NCBI GenBank assembly: GCA_021229015.1
Contig: CM037792.1
Location: 45,995,042 to 46,059,041 of the forward strand
DNA length: 64,000 bases
DNA from: Solen grandis
Taxonomy: Eukaryota; Mollusca; Bivalvia; Adapedonta; Solenidae
Reading direction: 5' to 3'
The translations under genes and the position numbers were made by a program. The notes beneath the pieces were generated by a model. That model did not search any database. It was not told where the DNA came from and saw nothing but the letters and a program-made list of their open reading frames with translations. Positions 9,590-21,779 of the stretch are shown here, piece by piece. The number at the start of each line of letters is the position of its first letter. Positions within the stretch are counted from its first letter, which is position 1.

Positions 9590-9716
9590 CTCTCCAATAT
9601 ATATTCAATATAATTAAACAAACCATATTGTTTCTTTCTCTCTAATATATATATATTTTGAATATAATTAAATAAACCCTCTTGTTTTTCTCTCTCTCTC
9701 TCTCTCTCTCTCTATG
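9590..9716. repeat. CT-rich microsatellites beside the gap
   Basis: Short ctctct tracts and atatat tracts alternate, with a longer (tc)n tract at about 9691-9712, just before the gap. They probably explain why the assembly broke here. Confidence 0.7.
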
Positions 9717-9755
9717 TTTTTTCTAAATACTGTATGTATCTCCTACAATTTTTTG

Positions 9756-9855
9756 NNNNNNNNNNNNNNNNNNNNNNNNNNNNNNNNNNNNNNNNNNNNN
9801 NNNNNNNNNNNNNNNNNNNNNNNNNNNNNNNNNNNNNNNNNNNNNNNNNNNNNNN
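9756..9855. other. Assembly gap, exactly 100 N
   Basis: A run of exactly 100 unknown bases is a placeholder of unknown true length, so neighbours on either side need not be adjacent in the genome. Confidence 0.99.
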
Positions 9856-11050
9856 AATGGGACAGATCCATGACTTGTTAAGCATGTTTTTAAGGTACTG
9901 TGAGCAAATTGATTGACACCTTCATGATTCATAGGCTATGTCGAGTGATACTAAGGACATTCTTCTCCCGAGCGATTAATGATTGAAGAAAAATAGGCAA
10001 TTAAAAAATTTATATCAGTAAAACTATTTAGACAGGTGAGTTTAGGAAATAGCATAAAAATCGATTAGTATAAAATTAGCCACTACAAACAACAATATAT
10101 GTTGGACATTAAATGTAATTGCTATCGAAATATTTTCACTAGACCCCAAAGAAATTATTGATTTAACAAATAACTTTGACTTAATTAATAAAAGAAATTT
10201 TAAATTCACTTTTCTCTACATCTATAAATTTTAAATTTGAATTTAAAAAGCGGGCTATTTAACTCCCAGGTTGATGAACTTTCAGGTGTGAAAATTGCCG
10301 ATTTTGTTTTGGAAAAAAAAAAAAAAGCTATTCTGCGGGAAGATGCATACCTATCGCTAGCCATGTAAATTAAAACTTTATCAGAAATGGGTTGTGTTTC
10401 TAAATGTCATCAGTATTTTTCTATTTTTAAAACTTTTTTATACTTGTAAGTATTATTTTAACGAAGCATTTAAAATTCTTCTTAACTAACTCTTAAATAT
10501 ATAAATACAAAAAAGTGGGTCTATAATCAACATGTTCACTTTTTTATTATTTACGAATAAAATAATTAATTATTATAAAATATGTGTATTTTAGATTTAT
10601 GAATATAATTAAGAAATGAAAGAATTTGAAAATTGTTAACTCGGTCTACCTTTTTGGGACAATGTATGTGTAGATTATGATTACTAATTCAAATCAAATC
10701 CAGGTAATCAGTTATTGTTCAATGTTATGATAATTTCAATGAATACTAAATGACAGAAAACACAATTTATGTGCAAAATAAAACGGATATTAAAGTTTTT
10801 ATATTAAATATCAACATCTATTGTTTGTTTTGTCATGATTAAACAATTAGAAAAACCAAAATGTTTCAACTAAAACTAAAATGTACACACACAAAATGAC
10901 ACACAAAAGGGGCCCAACTTTTTTTTTTGAGAATTTTGTGTGAAGACTGCTTCCAGTCGACAATTTGACAGCCAATATCATTAAGGTCGAACTATTCCTT
11001 TCCACAATTTTTACAAAATGATTATGTTTAATTGAAAATTGATTTTTTTT
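9856..11050. other. AT-rich noncoding stretch
   Basis: No gene, RNA gene or repeat element was recognised on either strand. The stretch includes an A13-type run near 10313 and is otherwise low-complexity A/T sequence. Confidence 0.5.
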
Positions 11051-11056
11051 TCTCAG

Positions 11057-11205
11057 TCTTTGACAAAACTGTCTTTTACACTGCTGAGTCAAAAACTAAA
11101 GATCACAAGTCACTTTTGTGTGGGGGTTCAGGAAACCTTATTAAATATTTTATGCCGTTTGTGAATGAAAATCAAGATAAGCCCGTATATCTTACCGGAA
11201 GAAGT
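11057..11205 (+). CDS. Candidate internal coding exon, gene unknown
   Basis: After a good pyrimidine tract and tctcag (ending 11056) one frame is open through 11284. It has coding-like composition: FDKTVFYTAESKTKDHKSLL, then a CGGSGNLIKYF phrase and NENQDKPVYLTGR. A possible donor is ggaagaa/gtaatc near 11205. The start resembles the exon at 9470 (DKTVFY in both). The splice phases of the two do not match, so they need not be consecutive exons of one gene. The family is not recognised. Confidence 0.3.
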
Positions 11206-11710
11206 AATCCCCCTTTTTGTAATATCAGTGCCCCCCCCCAGCGCTTCCATCTCTCCCCCCGTTATTTTTATTTTATTTATTTTTGATCGGGGCCTGTAAA
11301 TGCATTGTAATCAAATTTATTTCGATTGCACAGCAGTTATTCAATAACATGACTTTGCGCAGTAAAAGATAACATTATATCGCTCAATGCTTAAGGCTCG
11401 GTCCCACTTGGCATTTTTTTTTGCCTGGGGATGGGATGCATCGCACTCCGATGGAAATAGTGTCGCGAGCCATGTGGAGTCATCGGGAGGCCTGGGTGTA
11501 CTGCAAAAGAATTCATTGAAAATTTTTCCCGATGTGTTCTCGATGTTTTATCGGGAAAAACAAGCCGGGGAAATATCCCCATAGAAGCTCGGTCAGCATT
11601 CACGGAGCTTCCGCGATTTTTTTCCTCGATGAATCCCGATGCGTTGTGATGTCTCGCCGAAGTATCGGGGGCATTCGGGGATATTAGGCGGCCTTTCTGT
11701 GACACATTCC

Positions 11711-11756
<46 letters not shown>

Positions 11757-13179
11757 AAGGGTTGAAAGCGCACCAGAAATTAGTTTCTGTTTTGGCCAGT
11801 TTGACTGGACGGTAAAAAGGCATTGGACATTGCTTAGGACATACCCTTAAACCCCCAAAAGTCTTCTCTTGACTTTGTCGCTTAATTCCACCATCAAATT
11901 TTCATACTCTCAATAATCTTCCGAGGACACGTAGGATGGTTCGCAAGATCCCCTAATCTACGGGGATATTACCCCGATTATGTTACAAATCAGTGAAATC
12001 CCGGGGGACTTCGCCGATCTCGGAGGAGGTCCCCGGTGCTTTTCCAAACATCGAGACTCAAGGCTATTGTGTCCTAGCCGAAACAACAGTGAATGTTCAT
12101 GTTCAAGGACCCATCCGAAGCCCAATAATTTTCATTTTTCACGGACTGCTCAGGTTTTTTTTGGCTCAAACATTGGGAGCCATCGGTAGAAAAAAAAAAC
12201 GTTTATTTTTACATCACCCATTATTTTTTTTCCCCGTGGGACTAGGCTTCAAGTTTCAAAATATATCGGTTTAAAAACAAAACAACAAACAAAAACTTCA
12301 TATTATCCCCCCGATACCTTCAGAATGCATCTCCATCACACTAAAAACTTTTTTTCTGGGGGAGCTGCCCCCGAACCCCCCCCCACTCCAATCACATTTG
12401 ATTTTGGCCCCCCCGAGAAAATTTTTGGATCCGGCCGGATGTATATGTGATATGGACATAAGGAATATGGATTATTGTGGTACATAATTTTTTTAGGTTC
12501 GCGGGGTGCGTGTATTTTTATAAACCCGCTTATCAATTAGTCAGTAATTTATCCGGTGAGACAGATCAGAGAAGATGGGTTTTAAATTAGGACGGACGCG
12601 ACTTGCTCACTGTATTAAGATGGAAAATATTTGTTGATATGAAAATTTAAAGATATCCATTTAACTGGAAAAGGTGTGGAGTTGTTCTCAGCACTTTTGT
12701 TTTGAATTGACGACCTATTCAAAATATTGGCTCTTTAACGGGACTATTTCTATAATAAACAGTTTTTCGCTCTCTTTTTCTTTCTCTCAGTGCAGAATAA
12801 TTTATTTAGAGATTCTGTCATAATATTACAGTCAGATTTGAAATTAAATGACAAAAAAAGTTTAAAAGTGGTATTCCCTTTTTTATTTTTTATGTTAGTA
12901 AAAAATAACAACAACAATGAAAACATGAAAAGATTATTACTTGAGTACAAACAATGTCTTCTTCTTTTTAATTAAAAGAACCTATTTATTCAAATTGTAG
13001 TATGTGACTTATTGTTCCCCCGGGTATAAAAACCCTACAGGGAAACGCAAGAATATTGTCGGGGTCTTGGCCCTTGATTCCCTTTGGGCCCAACCATCAT
13101 CTGCCCGTGTCTATTGCGGGTTGCGACGTTTTTTCCCGTGGAAACAGTTTTTTCCGTCCCGGTAAAGTCTGAATTTGTT

Positions 13180-13370
13180 TACGTTTAGTTGAAGGGTTTG
13201 TCACAAATAGGGCACGGGGGATACCCTCGTGTTGAAAATTAATAAAAGGTCATAACCCAAGGGAAAAACAAAGAACACCCCCGAGGGAGGTTTTGGGTTT
13301 GTGTATCGCTCAGTATACAAAAAAAGCACATCTTTGGTCCCGGGTTCGTTTTACTGGATCTAAGTTAAAA
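13180..13370 (-). pseudogene. RING-finger remnant in array copy 1
   Basis: This is the same minus-strand stretch as at 23264-23440, but with extra frame breaks. Only pieces of the Cys-rich sequence can be followed. Confidence 0.35.
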
Positions 13371-13859
13371 AAAAAAACTGTTGTAAATTCAACTTTTAAT
13401 TAATTTCCCAGCTCCCCCTCTTTTATTTCGAGAAGACACATAAGTTTTTTATTTAGAAAAAAAAAAGCCTAAATTTTGGTGTTTTTTTTTCCTGGAAATA
13501 TTTAAAAAACATTTTTGGTCTTTCAAAAAGGGGGAAAAATTTTTCTTAAAGAATTTAATTTTAGCAAAACTTAATATCGCTATTTAAATATAACTTAAAA
13601 AAGGAAAGCCAACAAGAATGTATTTATTTCTATTGCAACCATTCTATTTGAATACTTTAAGATATAAATTTTTTTTAAAACATTACTTTTGCTTAAATAA
13701 TTATCTTAAAAGGAGCATGAATCCAGTTAACTAAGTGAATATGTGATTTGCAGTAGGGGCATAAAAGAAGTTTAGTCTTGTTAAGATACCTAGTGGTAAC
13801 TTAAATATTTCTACTTCCAGTAAAAACTGAGTATGTGACAATTTTTTTAGAAAAGTTTG

Positions 13860-16325
13860 CATAGTAAGTGTGTAAGTGGCTGGTGGCCCGCATTTCCCCC
13901 TTTTCAACAATGTTTTATTAAGCTCTTTTATAGGGAAATGAAATTTAAAAAATGTTGGGATAGTAATGTGTTAATAACTAAATTCATGGCGGTGTTACCT
14001 ATGGATTTCCCATCTTGTTATTCAAATGATGTATAAAATTTTTTATGGCCTCTGATTTAAAAAAAGGTGTCATAGTTCTTTATAAAGGTGGTGGAAAAAA
14101 GTGACCCCAAAAATTATCGTGCCTTCCCTTTTCTTGTATTTTAAAAAATTTTTGAGTCTATACTTTGAACAAATAAAGTTAAACTTCCCTATGCGTTTAC
14201 ATCCGTGCGGGTGGTTTTTAAAAAAAAATAAATTGTTTATGAATCATTTGTCTTAAGGGGAAACCATCTCTTTGTTATAAAATGAGAGTAAACTTTAGTT
14301 TTTCTTGGATGCAAAAAAGCTTTGCCGGGTATGGCATGATGGGCCCGTTTTTTCAAATTGTATAAATATGGATTTCTTACATTTATTGTTCAATGTTTCG
14401 TTTTCATGCAATAGAATAGTTGTGTATTTTTAAAAGGTTTTTTTTGGGTGGACCCCCATCTTACAGGAACCCCGACAGGGGGGTATTGCTTCCTTTTTTT
14501 TTTATGTTTCATAAATGACCCAATCAATTGTTGGAGGATACGGGTCTTGGTCTAAGCTAGGGGATAATTTGTGTGCGCCCAACGGTAGCGCGACATGCTG
14601 CTGCTTTCTCTATCAAAATCTCCCTACAGTCTTTGTTAGTCTTTGTTTTAAATACTCTTGTCAATGGAGGTTCCAGTACAATCCACAGAAATGTGTTAAA
14701 AGTTTTTAATGGAAAAAAAACGTCGCAAAAAAGACTCAAAATACGGATGTATTTCTAGGTTCGGATTTTTTAACAGTAACTGATTGTTATAAATCTTGGT
14801 ATTTATTTTAATCAGTTTTGGGACCCAGTGTAAATTTTTCCGACTGTTGTAAAAAATTTTGTTAAAAATTTTTCGCATAGTGATTAGGGGGTTAAAATTT
14901 AGTTTGGTTTCAACCATTTAATTGTAGAAAGATTTAAAAAGCTGTTTTTTTCCCTAAAGTCTTATGGATGTGAGTTTTGGGCCCAAAAAGTTATCAATTA
15001 AGCTGCTCTCATAGAGCGGGCACATAAAATGTGTTTAAATATTACAGGGTTTAAAACTAAAAAAATGAAGTTGGTTCTTTTTTAATTGATTTTTTTGCCT
15101 ATTGAAAAAGAAATAAAATATAAAAATTAAATTTTACTAGGAAAATTTTTGTAGTTGAAATGATTGTTTGAAATTCTTTTTTTGTATAGACTAAGTTATT
15201 TTTTTGTAATGTTCATAGGGGTTTTTTTTCCCCAGAATATATGATATATCAGTAAATTTTTCTGTGCAGTATTGGATTTTTACATATTTGACGGTACTTC
15301 CCTCTAAATAATTGGAAATGATGTAAGAAAGCAAAAAGAAACAACTTTATACTGGTTTGGGGAAGCAAAAAAATCTGTAAAAAGTTTTAGATATTTCAGA
15401 AAGGTTTCAAAAGTTTTCCCAATATTGTCACTTTGGTTTTGAAAACGTTCCCCCAAAAACCCTTGTTTATGTAAAATCGTGAGTTTGTGGATTCTTGCTA
15501 TTTTTTTTAAACAATGTTATAAAGAAACGGGCTCTTCTTTAGCATAACAGAACACTTTCTTCTTGTTGCAACAAAGGAAAGAAAAAATAGAATTTCAGTT
15601 ATTGTCACCAATAGTTTGGCCAAAGTTTTGGTCAACAATTAAAAATTTTAAGTCGTTCTGAATTTTGTTGCACACTTTTGGGTTTGTTTTTTCATCCATT
15701 AGTTGAAGATGAGCTTCCGCAACACTAAAATTTTATGATTATCTTAAAAAATTGTTTTTAAAAACATGTTCATTATTTTTGTTTAGCTTGATTTCACTTT
15801 ATTATTGCATTATATGTAGTATGTAATTTAAGTAAATTTATATATCTGTGATTGTCATAACGATGGTGCGTATAAAATTGTCAAGTTAGTTTATAATCTT
15901 TTTTCTAGGTTGTCCTGATTAAACATTTATTCATGATTTAAGTACATTTCAGATACTCTATATTACTTATACTATTTGTATTCTTTCCCTTAATTTGACC
16001 TTTTCGGTCTCTCCATATTTCGTTTCGATGGAGACATGTTGTGGGAAAAATAATAATAATAAAATAATCATTTTTGTCTTAACAATAAATCATATATGAC
16101 TTATCGAGTATCTCTTTTATTTATATAGACAGAGGTTTTAGATATAAATCGAAATGAAACCTTATTTATTTTTTTTTTTTTTTTTCTTTTTCAAATTGTG
16201 TGTTGTCATCGATCTGTAATGTCTTTTATGTTTGTGAAACATTATGTAAATTGCTGATTTATGTCATATGTATGTAATTTATGTTTTGTACTCGTCAATA
16301 TTATGGCGGAAATAAAGATATAAAA
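13860..16325 (+). pseudogene. LINE reverse transcriptase remnant in array copy 1
   Basis: It aligns along its length with the LINE at 18900-21435, but no frame longer than a few dozen codons survives because of very frequent one-base changes. The 3' end is the same: ctccatatttcgtttcgatgg (16010) and aataaagatataaaa (16311). Confidence 0.6.
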
Positions 16326-16638
16326 TTTTTTTTTGCCTCGGGGATGGGATGCATACGCACTCCCCATGGAATAGTGTCGCGAGCCATGTGGAGTCATCGG
16401 GGGCCTCGGGTTGTACTGCAAAAAGAATTCATTTAAATTTTTTTCCCCATGTGTTCTCGATGTTTTATCGGGGGAAAAAAAGCCGGGGAAATATCCGCAT
16501 TTGAAGCTCCGGTCAGCATTCACGGAGCTTCCCCGATTTTTTTTCCTCGATGAATCCCCGATGCGTCTGTGATGTCTCGCCGAGTATCAGGGGGGCATTC
16601 GGGGATATTAGGCGGCCTTTCTGTGACACATTCCGATC

Positions 16639-16678
<40 letters not shown>

Positions 16679-18164
16679 AGGGTTGAAAAACGCACCAGAA
16701 AAAAAAGTTTCTGTTTTGGCCAGTCTTAGACTGAGACGGTCAAAAAGGCCATTGGACATTGCTTAGGACATACCCCTTAAACCCCCCAAAAGTCTTCTCT
16801 TGACTTTGTCGCTTAATTCCACCATCAAATTTTCATACTCTCAATAATCTTTCCCGAGACACGTAGGATGGTTCGCAAGATCCCTAATCTACGGGGATAT
16901 TTTCCCCCATTATGTTACAAACTCAGTGAAACTCCGGGGCACCTTCGCCGATATCGGAGGAGGTCCCCGGTGCTTTTCCAAACATCGGACTCAAGGCTAT
17001 TGTGTCATAGCCGAAACAACAGTGAATGTTCATGTTCAACGGACCTATCCCGAAGCCTAATAATTGTCATTTTAACGGACTGCCAGGGTTTTTTTTTGGC
17101 TCAAACTTGGGAGCCCTCGGTAGAAAAAAAAAACGTTTATTTTCACATCACCGATTATTTTTTTTCCAGTGGGACCTAGGCCTTCAAGTTTCAAATATAT
17201 CGGATTTAAAAACAAAAACAACAACAACAAAAACCTTCATATTATCCCCCCGATACCCTTCAGAATGCATCTCCATCACACTAAAAACTTTTTTTCTGGG
17301 GGAGCATGCCCCGAACCCCCCTACCACTCCAATCATATTCTTGATTTTGGCCCCCCCAGCAGAAAATTTCTGGATCCGGCCTGGATGAATATATGTGATA
17401 TGGACATAAGGAATATGGATTATATGTGGTACATAAGTATTATACGCGTTCGCGCGAGTGCGTGTATTTATATAAACCAGCTATATCAATTACGTCAGTA
17501 ATTCTATCCGGTGAGACAGATCAGACGAAGATAGGTTTTTAAATTTGGCACGGCACGCGACTTGCTCACTGTATTAAGATGGAAAATATTTGTTGATATG
17601 AGAATTAAGATATCCATTTAACTGGAAACAGGTGTGGAGTTGTTCTCACGCACTTTTGTTTTGAATTGACGACCTATTCAAAATATTGGCTCTTTAACGG
17701 TGACTATTTCTATAATAAAACAGTATTTCGCTCTCTTTTTCTTTCTCTCAGTGCAGAATAATTTATTTAGAAGATTCTGTCATAATCATTTCAGTCAATG
17801 CATTTGCAATTAAATGACAAAACTAAGATTAAAAGTGGTATCTACCTTTTTTATTTCTATATTTTTAGTAAAAAATAACAACAAAAAATGAAAACATGAA
17901 AAGCATTATTACTTGCAGTACAAACAATGTCTTCATTCTTTTTAATTACAACGAACCTATTTATTCAAATATGTACGTATGTGCACTTATTGTTCATCCT
18001 CGGTATAGAAATCCTACATGGAACAGCAAGAATATTGTCGGGGTTTTGGGGCCCTTGATCCTGCCTTTGGCCAACCATCATCTGCCGTGTCTATTGCGGA
18101 GTTGCGACGTTGTTGCCGTGGAAACAGTTGTTTCCCCCCCCCGGTTTAAAGTCTGAATTTGTTT

Positions 18165-18400
18165 TTACGTTTGTTGAATGAGTTTGTCACAAATAGGGCA
18201 CGGCGGATAACCCTCGTGTCTGTAACTTAATATATGTTCATAAAACCAAAGGAAAACAAAGAACACACCCGCATGGGAGACGTCTTGGGTCTGTGTATCG
18301 CTCAGTATCACAAAGAAGCACATCTTTGGTCCGGGTTTCAGTTTTACTGGATCTAAGTTAGAAAACAAACATGTTGTAAATATCAACTCTCTTAAATTAC
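18165..18400 (-). pseudogene. RING-finger remnant in array copy 2
   Basis: The minus-strand frame ends with YRHEGYPPCPICDKLIQ, the CPxC end of a RING domain. The first half is in another frame because one T is missing relative to copy 3. See the entry at 23264 for the motif. Confidence 0.45.
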
Positions 18401-18899
18401 ATTTAACCAAGCTAACCCTCTTTTATCTTCGAGTAAGTTTCAATAATTTTTTTTCTATTTAGAAAACTAAAGCCTAATTTAGGTGTTTTTTGTCCTGGCA
18501 AATATTCAAATTCAACATATCTTTGTGTCTTTCATAAGAAATTGTTCTTAAAGAATTCTCAATTTTAGCAAAACTTAATATCGCTATTTAAATATAACTT
18601 AAATAGAGAAAGCCAACAAAGCAATGTATTTATTTTACTTGCAACCATTCTATTTGAATACAGTTTAAGATATAATTCTTTTAAAACATTACTTCTGCAT
18701 TAAATAATTATCTTGAAAGGAGCATGATACCAGTTAACTAAGTGAATATGTGATTGCAGTAGTGGGCACTAACAGACAGTTTAGTCTTGTTAAGATACCT
18801 AAGTGGATAACTTGAATATTTCTACTTGCCAGATAATAACTGAGTATGTGACAATTTTTTCAGAAAAGTTTCGACATAGCTAAGTGTGTAAGTGGCTGG

Positions 18900-21435
18900 C
18901 TGGCCCTGCGATTTGCCACTTTTCAACAATGTTATATTAAGCTCTTTTATAGGTAAACTGAAATTGAATAAAATGTGTGGGATAGATAATGTGTATAATG
19001 AACATATAATTCTGGCGGTGTTACGCTATGGACTTACCTATCTCTGTTATTCAACATGATGTATAAATTGTCTTATGTGCCATCTGATTTAAATAAAGGT
19101 GTCATAGTTACTTTATATAAAGGTGGTGGTTAAAAGAAAAGATGACCCAAAAAGTTATCGTGCCATTACCCTTTCATCTTGTATTTTAAAACTTTATGAG
19201 TCTATACTTTTAGAACAAATAAAAGTTAAACTTCCTATGCGTTTACATCCGTTGCAGGGTGGTTTTCAAAAAAATGTAAGTTGTCTTATGACATCATTTG
19301 TCTTAAGGGAATCCATCTCATATTGTTATGAAAATGAGAGTAAACTTTATGCTTGTTTCTTGGATGCAAAACAAGCATTTGACCGGGTATGGCATGATGG
19401 CCTGTTTTACAAATTGTATAAATATGGATTACCTCTCATTTATTGTTCAATGTTATCGCTTTGCATAGCAATATGAATAGTTGTGTATATTTTAAAGGTT
19501 TTTTATCGGGCTGGATCCCTATCTTACAAGGAACCAGACAGGGGGGTATCTGCTCTCCTTTTTCTACTTATGTTTCATAATGACCTAATCACATTGTTGG
19601 AGGATACGGGTCTTGGTCTAAGCATAGGGGATAATTCTGTGTGCGCTCCAACGGTAGCTGACGACATGCTGCTGCTTTCTCTATCAAAGTCATCCCTACA
19701 GTCTTTGTTAGATCTTTGTTTTAAATACTCTTGTCAATGGAGGTTCCAGTACAATCCACAGAAATGTGCTATAATAGTTTTTAATGGAAATAAACGTCGC
19801 AAAAAGACTCACAATACGGATGTATTTCTAGGTTCGGATTTGTTAACAGTAACTGATTGTTATAAACATCTTGGTATTTATTTTAATCAGTTTTCGGACC
19901 CAGATGTGAATATTTCCGACTGTTGTAATAAAATACGTTCAACATTTTTCAGCATAGCTGATTATGGGTTCAATATAGATGGTTTGCAACCATTTAATTG
20001 TAGAAAGATTTATCAAGCTGTTGTTTTACCTAAAGCTCTCTATGGATGTGAGTGTTGGCCAAAAGTTACTCAATCTAAGCTGCTCTCACTAGAGCGGGCA
20101 CATAGAATGTGTCTTAAATATATACAGGGTTTAAATACTAGAACAATGACAGATTGTGTTCTTAGTTTAATTGATTGTTTGCCTATTGAACAAGAAATAG
20201 AATATAAGAAATTAATTTTACTAGGACAATTTTGTAGATTGAAATCAGATTGTGTTGTAAAGTCTCTGTTTTTGTATAGACTAAGTTCATTTTCTTTAGA
20301 TAATGTTCATATGGGTTTTTTCCCAGACATATATGATATACTCAGTAAATATAATCTCAGTGCAGTATTGGATTGTTACATATTTGACGGTACATTCCCT
20401 CAAAAATACACTTGGAAAATGATGATAAAAAAACGCAATAAGAAACAACTTTATACTGGCTTGGAATGCTAGAACTTCTGTAGAAAGTTTTAGATATTTC
20501 AGAAAGGTTCAAAAGCATTTCCAATATTGCTCACTTTGGCATTTTGCAGAACGTTTCCCCAAAAAACCCCTTGTTTATGTGAAATCTGTCGTCCAGTTTG
20601 TGGCATATCTTGCCTATTCATTAAACAATGTTATAAATGTAACGAGGCTCTTACTTGTAGCAAAACAGAACACTTTCTTCTTGATTGCAACAAATGTGAC
20701 AAGTATAGAATAGAATTTCAGTTATTGATCACCAATACGTTTGGCCAAAGATTTTGGTCAACAATTAAGAATTTAAGTCGTTCTGAATTTTGTTGCACAC
20801 TTTTGGGTGTTTATCATCCATTATTTGAGATGAGCTTCCGCAACACTATAATTATGATTATCTTAAGAAATTGTTTTTCAAACATGTTCATTATATTCGT
20901 TTAGCTTGATTTCACTTTATTATTGCATATATATGTAGAAATGTAATTTAAGTGAATATATATCTGTGATTGTCATAACGATGGTGCGTATAAAATTGAT
21001 CAAGTTAGTTTATAATCTTTTTCTAGGTTGTCCTGATTAACATTTATTCATGATTTAAGTACATTTCAGATACTCTATATTACTATATACTATTGTATTC
21101 TTTCCCTTAATTTGACCTTTTCGGTCTCTCCTATTTCGTTTCGATGGAGACACTGTTGTGGGTAAATAATAATAATAAAATAATCATTTTGTCTTAACAT
21201 AAATCATATATGACTTATCGAGTATCTCTATATTTCATATAGACAGAGGTATAGATATAAATCGAAATGAAACCTTATTTATTTTTCTTTTTTTTTTTCT
21301 TTTTCAAATTGTGTGTTGTCATCGATCTGTAATGTCATGTATGTTTGTGAAACATTATGTAAATTGCTGATTTATGTCATATGTATGTAATTTATGTTTT
21401 GTACTCGTCAATATTATGGCGGAAATAAAGATATA
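18900..21435 (+). pseudogene. Non-LTR retrotransposon (LINE) reverse transcriptase and C-terminal zinc knuckle, broken
   Basis: The RT is visible in pieces. At 19123-19476 the frame has DPKSYRAITLSSCILK and LDAKQAFDRVWHDG (palm motif A with Asp). At about 19536-19556 the QGTRQGG motif is readable only in another frame. At 19483-20472 the frame has the catalytic VADDMLLLS (YxDD-type motif, Val for the usual aromatic residue) and then the thumb region. At 20527-20904 a Cys/His-rich C-terminal motif follows (CYKCNEALTCSKTEHFLLDC). An in-frame TGA at 19474 and at least three frame changes make it non-functional as written. The 3' region ends with aataaagatata near 21430. No intact endonuclease domain is seen. 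The clade was not determined. Confidence 0.8.
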
Positions 21436-21743
21436 TATTTTTTTTTGCCTCGGGGATGGGATGCATACGCACTCCCGATGGAAATAGTGTCGCGAGCCAT
21501 GTGGAGTCATCGGGAGGCCTCGGGTGTACTGCAAAAAGAATTCATTGAAATTTTTCCCGATGTGTTCTCGATGTTTTATCGGGAAAACAAGCCGGGGAAA
21601 TATCCGCATAGAAGCTCGGTCAGCATTCACGGAGCTTCCGCGATTTTTTTTTCCCCCGATGAATCCCGATGCGTCTGTGATGTCTCGCCGAAGTATCAGG
21701 GGCATTCGGGGATATTAGGCGGCCTTTCTGTGACACATTCCCG

Positions 21744-21779
<36 letters not shown>

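Larger units (their letters stand above)
11411..16325 (+). repeat. 5.1-kb array unit, copy 1, error-laden
   Basis: It begins with the T-run and gcctggggatgggatgcat and follows copy 2 (16326) and copy 3 (21436) base for base apart from many small differences. These differences are mostly dropped bases and bases replaced by a neighbour, which lengthens homopolymers. Compare 14795-14920 with 19858-19990. The LINE frame that is long in copy 2 is destroyed here. The pattern is that of an unpolished long-read stretch more than of natural decay. Contents in order: a GC-rich noncoding leader, an A39 run (11716-11754), further noncoding sequence, the RING remnant on the minus strand (about 13180-13370) and the LINE remnant (about 13860-16325). 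Confidence 0.75.
16326..21435 (+). repeat. 5.1-kb array unit, copy 2, best preserved
   Basis: This is the full unit from the T-run before gcctcggggatgggatgcat to the LINE 3' end aataaagatatata. The leader (16326-16640) is rich in cgggga/tccccg words. An A33 run lies at 16642-16674 with a fixed downstream sequence (gcaagggttgaaaa). 17000-18150 shows no long coding frame; a C/G-rich patch is at 17297-17380. The RING remnant is at 18165-18400 (minus) and the LINE at 18900-21435 (plus). Length and order match a tandem of whole units, each LINE 3' end touching the next leader. Confidence 0.75.

Noticed and set aside
11593..11823. Frames with long Phe or Lys runs at the A-runs of the array units
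   Set aside because: They are translations of A/T homopolymers flanked by noncoding leader sequence.
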